Source of the DNA: Cyclospora cayetanensis | Lineage: Eukaryota > Apicomplexa > Conoidasida > Eucoccidiorida > Eimeriidae | Direction: 5' to 3' | DNA: 64,000 nucleotides | Assembly (NCBI RefSeq): GCF_002999335.1 | Contig: NW_020312036.1 | Coordinates: 558,001-622,000, forward strand | Shown: piece by piece, positions 57,200 through 64,000 of the stretch | Position numbering within the stretch: position 1 is the first letter of the stretch | Layout of the letters: each line of letters starts with the position of its first letter | Program-made: the position numbers and the translations under genes | Notes under the pieces: generated by a model | Told to the model about the DNA's origin: nothing | Database searches by the model: none | Seen by the model: the letters and a program-made list of their open reading frames with translations, nothing else

Positions 57200-57590
57200 T
57201 AAAGCAGACCTCAACACCCTTGCGGGCCGACGGAGTTCAACACTCCGGAGGCATGCTGGCGTGTGCATTCGCTCTCCCCATCTGTGGAGGGGTGTAGAAT
57301 CCCGGTAGTGCTTTGGCGTAAGCGTATCAGTGCAGGTACTACCAAACCTTCAGGTAGCTCAATCTTATCTTCCAACTTAAAAAGCTGCATGAGGGTATCA
57401 TACAAAGCAGTAGCTTAGTACCTTCACTGAACTGAATCACGGATTGTTCGCCTTTGGGAACTGCTAGAGGGGCACTGGGGTTGCCTCCTCTAGAATTGTT
57501 TCTTCGCAGCACGTACACCGTGGGAAACGCTTGAATCGTTTGAAGGTCTGATTCTATCCAGTGATGGGTTACGTTCATCATCTCAAAATT
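57200..57590 (-). mobile_element. Retroelement integrase C-terminal fragment, copy E
   Basis: Two overlapping minus-strand frames, one base apart, read as a continuous protein: FPTVYVLRRNNSRGGN and GEQSVIQFSEGTKLL, then LYDTLMQLFKLEDKIELPEG and LVVPALIRLRQS. The last part resembles the GPY/F module that follows chromoviral integrase cores (AYRLELPEGLxIHPVFHVSLLK). It is too far from copy C's integrase to be part of it. Confidence 0.4.
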
Positions 57591-59379
57591 CTCAACGCTG
57601 GCTCGGTTAGACCGTACTTTCAGAGGATTTCAGCTAGCCATTTCAATTGTCATCGCCATTTTGGTGGGTCTCTTTTATTCAATAGCTAATGGCTTCTCAG
57701 ATCGGGAAAGCCATGCACTCAAGTTAGACCTTCCCCACGATCCGAGGCGGATTGGGCTTGTAACTTAAGCCATTCCTCGTGCGGATAATCTCTCAATACA
57801 GCCGGACGCTCCGTACTTCGGATCAATTGAAAAAAAGCGCTGACAACTATTATAGTAACGGCCTTGGTTGTGCATCGATTTTAGGATGCCTATCCTTCAA
57901 GTTGTTCCAGAGCAGGGTTAGCCATCTTTTTCCGAAACTATGCTTTATGCGAGTTTGTAACGGGCAGGCTAGACTTAGTTACCTTCGTGTGCAGTTCTTA
58001 AATTTAATTGGGTAGGTTAGAAGCATTGACGAATTGGTTTCGTTCATCACATATTCTATTTGCTGTGAAACAACGTTAGCTCCATATCACAATAACTACG
58101 TTGTGTGCCTGTGGGTTGCAAAGCAACGCAGAATGAGAATATTCTGAGTATTAAGACAGCGCAACACTGCGCTCTAGCTGGACTTTCTCCCCCCATGCTG
58201 CTAGCATACTGGACAATAGGTGGTGAGGAGCCATTGGGAAGGAGTAGAGAAGAGCTTGCTCTCAACCATTGACATAGCTGTGGTCGAAAGCTTTTTGTAA
58301 GGCAGTAATACGAGCACTAGGTCCGGTACCTCTGAACGCTGTTATACAATCATTCTAAAGTAAACATCCAGTGTTAGCAGCAGTAGTGAAGCAATACAGT
58401 TAAGGACGGCACTTATCTGATTTCAACTCAAAAAATGCCTGCAGTTCGCCTATTTAAGCTTGTATGAGCACTGATATGGTACAAACGATTCCCAAGGACT
58501 CTGGAGGATAGTCAAGGCGCAAGGCCTGGTGGGGTAACAAAAGACGGAATACACCCGGCAACGAAGTTTGGTGTAACCCATTAGCTAAGGATTCCGAGTG
58601 GAGACACGCAGCTTCAGATATAATACAAAACTTGACAAAGTAGTTGGGTGTAATTCCACGAAAGCTCCCTCATTCCCTTGCCCGCGCCCCTCAGCCTCCC
58701 CACATGAAGGAAGAGAGCAATCAAAGGTGGGGGTTTCTGCACCCTCTAAGTGTTCCAACCAACCGCAGCGAATTGCACATAGCAACCGGCGCGCCCGTAA
58801 GTAACAGTGCATCGTATTAGTCGGGCTCACGTTACTGTGCAATAGAAAAGGCATATGGCCAGACAAATAAGCAATTCAATTCTTCAATGGTTTTTCACTA
58901 ATATGAGTAGTGTAGGTAAAGGTGCCAAAGTGGAGTTGAGCACACTACGCCTTCTCTCCCCTTTTTTATAAGACCCCCACTACTGCTGAGCTTCTCGGTC
59001 GAGACCAATTGCATACACGGCAGAGTTCAACAACTATCACCACTTCCAGGAAGACAGAAACGAAAAGGAGTACAACTAAAGGCACAAAGTGGGTTTCAGA
59101 CAGTAAACGGAAATAGAAGCGAAGAGCAACACAAACGCTAACGAACGGCAGACCAAATCAACGTGGCTGGAGGTATGTGATCCCTCGCTGTCATTGTGGC
59201 ACTGGAATGTATGAGGGTTCTCAGAAAACTAGTATAAAGTGTATTTGCTAGATGTTGTGCATTGTGATTTCAAGGTATCCGCACCGCAGAGCAGCCTATG
59301 CATGCAGGTACAGCCGATGCATGCAGTACCGTCGACTTCGAGTCCCCGAAATAGGCAGATGGAAGAGTATTCCGATAGC
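57591..59379. other. Spacer, no gene recognised
   Basis: Repeat-poor, with only short frames. It may contain further decayed element sequence, but I could not match it to the other copies by eye. Confidence 0.4.
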
Positions 59380-61480
59380 ATACCCCAAAACGGCTGCGCA
59401 CAAAGTTGAGTCTGGAGAACACCAAACAATATTAAGTAGAACTTGCCGAGCGAGCCGTCTGGATAAAGATAGCCATTTTTGGCAGTGCATGCCAAAGGGA
59501 GGGACAACTACCAAGGATCGAGATGATTATCTTCCACGCCCAATAGCCAAAAAGGCTGATGTTCCCCACCTCATGTCACTAGAAACTTGTATCTAATGTC
59601 CTTGGCGCTCAGTAGTGCTAGGATGCAGCAACTCCACAGCACTGTGGATCCCCCTCCTCCCCACGAGTCGGTTGGTTCTTGAGAAAGCGATTACTGATGA
59701 TTCTGTGGCATCTCCAACTTCAAGAAAAAGAGAAAAAGAAAGAAACTGAATTGATCTTTGAAAAAATCACAAGTGGTCCTTGACACCTGCCTGCAACCTT
59801 CTTCGATTGGTCTCGATTTTACAGCGCTCCCATCCTCCAGAGCCAAACTTCTACGCTCGAAACACATAGCCGAACGCCGCTCATCATAATTCTGTGTGTT
59901 TATCTCTTAAGCTTACTGCATACTTCTGCGTGCAAGAGCCAGCTGTTCATTACATCTTTGATTACGGTTTGTGTTGCTACTTCCCCTAGACTACCAGTTA
60001 CCGGATCGGATAAAGGACCTTCAGTGTACACCAGGGATGCAAGAGTGCAGCGGGAAAACAAGTGTTGCACTGTATTACAAATTTACTCAGCACAAGAAAG
60101 AGAATCAAGCAGAAATAATGAACACTTGTGAGGATAGAGTCGTATAGTGCTGCAGGATAGCAATGTAAGTCTGCTGACTGTTCATCTGCATCACGGTGAT
60201 TCGGAGTGGTCATACTATATTCCGTATTTAGACGGGTCCTACGGGCATGCCAGAACGCACAAACAGTCTTCAGGACCCTATTCTTCATGATGGTCCTGAA
60301 GAAACTGTGGAGCTTCCAAAAATGAGGTAAGAATACTTGAGCAGCTTCCAAAGCCTTGCTGAACTAAAGCAAGGATGACATTTTTGCTCAGTCAGCTAAC
60401 AACGCAGTGTAGATGTTGTTCTTACCTTCGGCCCCCAGCTCTCTAACAGAGACGCCTAAAGCTAAATGAGTCCAAATCCCGTCAGAAACTGGAAGGGTTT
60501 GTGGAAGGGCGGATTTAGGAGCACTGCGCGCCATCGGCTGCTGACAGCCTGGGCACGGAGCAAGCTTCCATGCTTTCGCGAAACGCATCCCAGGATACCA
60601 GAAAGAATGTGAGATGTCTTCTAATGTAGTGTGAATCACACGATATCTTAAAGGAACATGATCATGTGCGTTGGGAGCTTTTGCACTGCGGAGCGAATGC
60701 AGAATGTACAAACGACGGAACCTTTATTCTGGGTTAAACCAGACCAGGCCATCCTCGATGTGGTAGTGCTTCCTTCTTTTGCGGTTCTGGAGTTTGGAAT
60801 AGTAGGGGATACGTGGACCTCCAAAGCCGAATTTTCATGCGAATTTAAACGAAAACGCAAATTATTACACAACAAAGCGGTGGAAGTGCACAATTGTGAA
60901 TTGCTGAACCATAGTGAGAGCGCGTCGGCGATAATGTTGGTGATACCCCTATATACTGCACTGTAAAGTCAAACTGCAGCAAGTGCCTAAGCCAGGGAAC
61001 AATTCGACGACAGCCAAAATTCCGAAAATGCATTCTAAGGTGCAGTAAATGCTGCTGACTGGTCTAGACAGTAAAGTGGCGCTCAAAGAAGCTGTCGGCA
61101 CTGGTCACGCCACACTCCACCGCATAGAGATCCTGTTTCCGCAGTGAAACTGCTGCTCGGCTTCGGTTAGTAATAAGCATGGCTATCAATAGTTTGGTGC
61201 TTTGAAGAATCCGCAACATGTGAGGGGAAAACGACACTCCATGCCACATCACTGCCATTGGTCGTTTGAAAAACATGGTGCTTATTGAACCCGGGCAGCC
61301 CAAGTGACGGAGAAGCTGTGGTGCGGCCGATAAGCTACGTGCTGAGGCATCAATCTTCCCCTTTCATTCCATGGAGTACGCCTCCTTAAGTAGATCAGTC
61401 GAAGGAGCAGGGATCTAAACAAATCCAGTAATGAGTTTTCGCTAACCAGGTGCAAGTCCATAGGACTCAACAGCATACTT
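59380..61480 (-). mobile_element. Degenerate chromovirus (Ty3/gypsy) copy C
   Basis: Minus strand. RNase H remnants lie at 61.06-61.3 kb (PGFNKHHVFQTTNGSDVAWS in one frame; KQDLYAVECGV and RHFTV in another) and at 60.95-61.03 kb (WLRHLLQFDFTVQYIGV). The integrase zinc-finger region is at 60.4-60.6 kb (FWYPGM, CPGCQQPMARSAPKSALPQ, VSDGIW). The integrase core is at 60.15-60.25 kb (MTTPNHRDADEQ). A chromodomain-like word is near 59.6 kb. Matching stretches occur in copy A (for example 60.73-61.0 kb with 35.4-35.7 kb, and 59.6-59.9 kb with 34.3-34.6 kb). Frameshifts separate the pieces. Confidence 0.7.
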
Positions 61481-63039
61481 GTGAGCAGATTAAGATAACG
61501 CCAAGACTTTATTGCCTCAATGTTTTACCTTATATATCAGTTCGTGCAGCCATAACACACAAGACCAGAAGCCAAGTTGCGCTATCGAAATTGTGAGTAA
61601 AATCCAAAAATGCGTAGCGGCTTCCCCAGGCAAAGTGGCCGAGTGCTCAAGGCGGTGCTTTGCTAAGGCATTGAGTTCTGCCCGCGTAGGTCATTGCGCC
61701 GTTTGCTGTTTCCTGGAATCCCGCACCCACTTCGCATCCATTTCCGTGTATCGCGAGAAGTTTTTGTGCATTAATGGGAACTTGCATCAAACAAGGAATC
61801 AACTCATGGTGGGTCGCATACTGAGGCCCTCTTCTCTGTAGCTACTTAAGGTGCGCTACACCTTGCGTGCGGATCTTTCCGTTTTCGATGCCTCCTTTGC
61901 TCTGCAAGCAATCTGCCTCAGCTAGACGTAATGCGTAGCTCCCACCAAGTAGTGTTTGCTAGGTCGGGAGGGGACCTCTGCAAATAATGAAAGGCTTTAG
62001 GAGGCCTGAATGCATCTCGAACAGGAGACGCAGCTCTAAAAACGCCAAGCCTCTGTGCTCTGTTCATATATCCCTCCACAGATCTATATTGACAACGAAA
62101 ATGCAGTTCTGTTATCGCGGCTCCGGAGGCACCCAAGCTCAGGCCTAAGCTTTTTCAGCACGATGGGATAGCAAGGTTGTCTGCTGCTGGCTGAGTGCGC
62201 GCATGTGGAGATCCCAGCGTTGATGATCACCCTAATGAGTCCTCCTAGAAGCCCTCACATAGTCAATCTCAAGAGTAATCAATCCCTTTTTTAAAATGAT
62301 CAACTCAAATTTTTTACAGAACGCGTTCAGGCGTGTTCTCTGCTGGCATGTTTCCGCGCTCATGGAGGTGACTACACAATCTCTGCAAGTCAAAACCCAG
62401 TACCCACACCAAGATTTTTATTAGTAGATGCGATTCATTCTGCTAGGCAAACACCAGCTCCATGCAAAATCAACACTTAATGACTCTTAGGTCATTGAAG
62501 ACTACTATTGCGTGAACTGTTGTGTGCAAGCTAAGGTAACGCTTCGAGGGAATAGCGGGCCCCTTAGCTCACAAAGAGCCTGTGTCACTTCAGGCGCAGA
62601 ATCCATTCTTCAACAGTGCGGTTTGTCAAAGTCAATTACCTTGTCAGGCTTAACAGTGGACGAGTAGCGCGCAATTATAACAGTTGCTCGAAGGCTCTTT
62701 TTCCAAAATTATTTTACGCGCGTGCAAAATCTTTTTGCTTTTGAGATAAACGGTCGTGTACGTGCACTAACATGCCTTAGTGGCTGAGGGCATGAATAAG
62801 TTATGGAAGTGGATGGTCCCTAGTTCTTTTGGCGTTATCGCCTAGACCACGCCTTCGAATGCGACGAAAGCAATTGGAAACACGACGGTAGTATCAGTCC
62901 ACAATAGAACGTAGGCAAGCGTGACGCAGTTCCAACACCCATAGGCTTTAAATCTGAAGCGTACTAAGCTATAATAAAAACTTTTGTACTGCACTATCTA
63001 CACTTAACTAAGAACTGGTAAACATGAATATTTGGCTCA
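61481..63039. other. Spacer with tRNA-like remnant
   Basis: Holds the tRNA-Ser-like sequence at 61629-61707 and otherwise only short frames. Probably includes undetected 5' remnants of copy C. Confidence 0.4.
61629..61707 (+). pseudogene. Degenerate tRNA-Ser (GCT)-like sequence
   Basis: The D-arm region GTGGCCGAGTGCTCAAGGCG differs from the eukaryotic tRNA-Ser consensus in only two bases. The anticodon arm GTGCT-TTGCTAA-GGCAT pairs with G-T wobbles and places GCT as anticodon (serine). A long variable arm follows. The T arm lacks the TTCGA loop and does not pair, and the acceptor 3' strand is poor. It is therefore probably a decayed gene and not an active one. Confidence 0.45.
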
Positions 63040-63350
63040 TCTGTTCGTATATGTGGCAGCTCCGAGAGTGCTGTGAGCTTGATACAAAATGGTGCATTGT
63101 TGTTTTTCCTCCAGTGAATTTTCAGAGTGGCTCGAGTGTGTAGTACTGCGCACTCTGACACTCCCTCTCCACTGATTTCTGGAGCTCCAAAGGGTGCGGG
63201 AAAAAGGAGTGAATCCTTCTGAAATCACTCAGACACGTTTTAGTAGGGTTGAATTGAGTCTGGGGTTGAAGATGTTCTTGCGGAGCCCTTAAATGGCGCG
63301 TTACTGCTGGAAACACCGCATGGTTTGATCCAGCTGCTCCCCGCTCATCC
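63040..63350 (-). mobile_element. Reverse-transcriptase fragment, copy F
   Basis: A minus-strand frame contains HLRAPQEHLQ, then TQFNPTKTCLSDFRRIHSFF, matching the order of the reverse transcriptase segment HLRxVLxRL...LNPxKCxFxxxxIxFLGH of Ty3/gypsy elements. It lies about 2 kb from copy C's RNase H, so it is likely a separate fragment or a displaced 5' part. Confidence 0.4.
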
Positions 63351-64000
63351 ACTGGCTATGGAAGCAGTGAATTGTCGCGCTTCCCTACAACAGTTGTCTC
63401 GCTTTGCCTTCCTTTGTTGGCCCCCTAGATAACCTGCTTTTCCTTTGCAGCAATCTGATAAGGTCACTATCTGACGATGGAAGCTGACTGCGGCACAAGA
63501 CCTGTTGGGGCGGAAGGGGCCGGCGTGTATGCTGATGTGAACGCAGTAGCCCCACAGCTGGTGGAAAGGCACAATGCATTAGTCGATCGAATGTTGTTGG
63601 ATGTGTCGAAGGGGTTATGCTGACTAGAAAAGGACACCAAGCTACTCGAAGATTTCGTTAACCGGTTGGGGATATGGCCGAGTTCGTACTTCTTGGATGA
63701 GGATAGCCCAGTGCTCCAAACTGTATATTCGTTGTAAACGCGAATAAATCCAACGTCCCTGTAGTAAAAACTATCTGCCAGCAGGAATCATGTGTCCAGG
63801 TTCTGAATCATCGGGAATGCCGAGATTAGGTCAGCAACAAAATTTGGAAGAATTGACAGGGCTTAAGCAGGGAAAATAGAAACTCGAGAATCACAAAACT
63901 TTAGTTTACGAAAGCCTCGACATAGACAGAAAGCTGTCCTTAAAGTGCTTCGCCTACCTGAATTGTCGCGTCAGATGGTCGCTAGATGCGCAGACACTCA
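63351..64000. other. Window end, nothing recognised
   Basis: Short frames only. The sequence is comparable in composition to the retroelement-derived blocks. Confidence 0.4.

Noticed and set aside
1..64000. CRISPR arrays, bacterial promoters, operons and rRNA genes
   Set aside because: None seen; the spliced genes and tRNA without CCA indicate a eukaryotic nuclear sequence.

Overview
The window looks like nuclear DNA of a coccidian apicomplexan, most likely an Eimeria-type genome. The evidence is intron-rich genes with GT/AG junctions, many CAG/CTG runs that read as poly-Gln, poly-Ala or poly-Ser in several frames, TGCATGC-type promoter words, an asparaginyl-tRNA synthetase with an apparent apicoplast leader, a ciliary dynein-assembly factor (coccidia have flagellated microgametes), and degenerate chromovirus-type retrotransposons. 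Species is an inference. No operons, CRISPR or bacterial features were seen. The gene models are my own splicing by hand: exon junctions were checked for reading phase but not against transcripts.

Layout. 1.4-5.3 kb (+): a multi-exon membrane protein with a long low-complexity tail. 6.3-7.0 kb (-): an Alba-fold RNase P/MRP POP7-like subunit. 8.0 kb (-): tRNA-Lys(CTT). 8.8-10.2 kb (-): ribosomal protein eS7 in four exons, with two TGCATGC motifs just upstream. 10.3-11.1 kb (-): a small putative membrane protein. 11.5-13.2 kb (+): a J-domain protein rich in Gln/Ser. 16.2-18.9 kb (+): a Gln-rich coiled-coil protein with one apparent frameshift. 19.2-20.8 kb (-): an OB-fold protein resembling HROB. 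21.7-22.8 kb (-): a His/Gln repeat protein. 23.45-25.65 kb (+): ribose-5-phosphate isomerase, six exons. 26.6-27.7 kb (-): a CCDC103/DNAAF19-like dynein arm assembly factor. 29.2-32.2 kb (-): asparaginyl-tRNA synthetase, five exons. 41.6-44.3 kb (-): mitochondrial-type cysteine desulfurase NFS1, five exons. 53.9-56.3 kb (-): a large Gln-rich protein with two C2H2-like zinc fingers.

Between these lie long segments without intact genes (33-41, 44.3-53 and 57-64 kb). They hold at least six decayed fragments of Ty3/gypsy chromoviruses in both orientations, recognised from reverse transcriptase, RNase H, integrase and chromodomain-like remnants and from their similarity to each other. The window therefore alternates between repeat-rich, gene-bearing blocks and repeat-poor, transposon-derived blocks.

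The housekeeping genes cover cytosolic translation (eS7, tRNA-Lys), RNA processing (POP7-like), organellar translation (AsnRS), iron-sulfur cluster supply (NFS1) and the pentose phosphate pathway (RPI). They are neighbours but show no sign of co-regulation.
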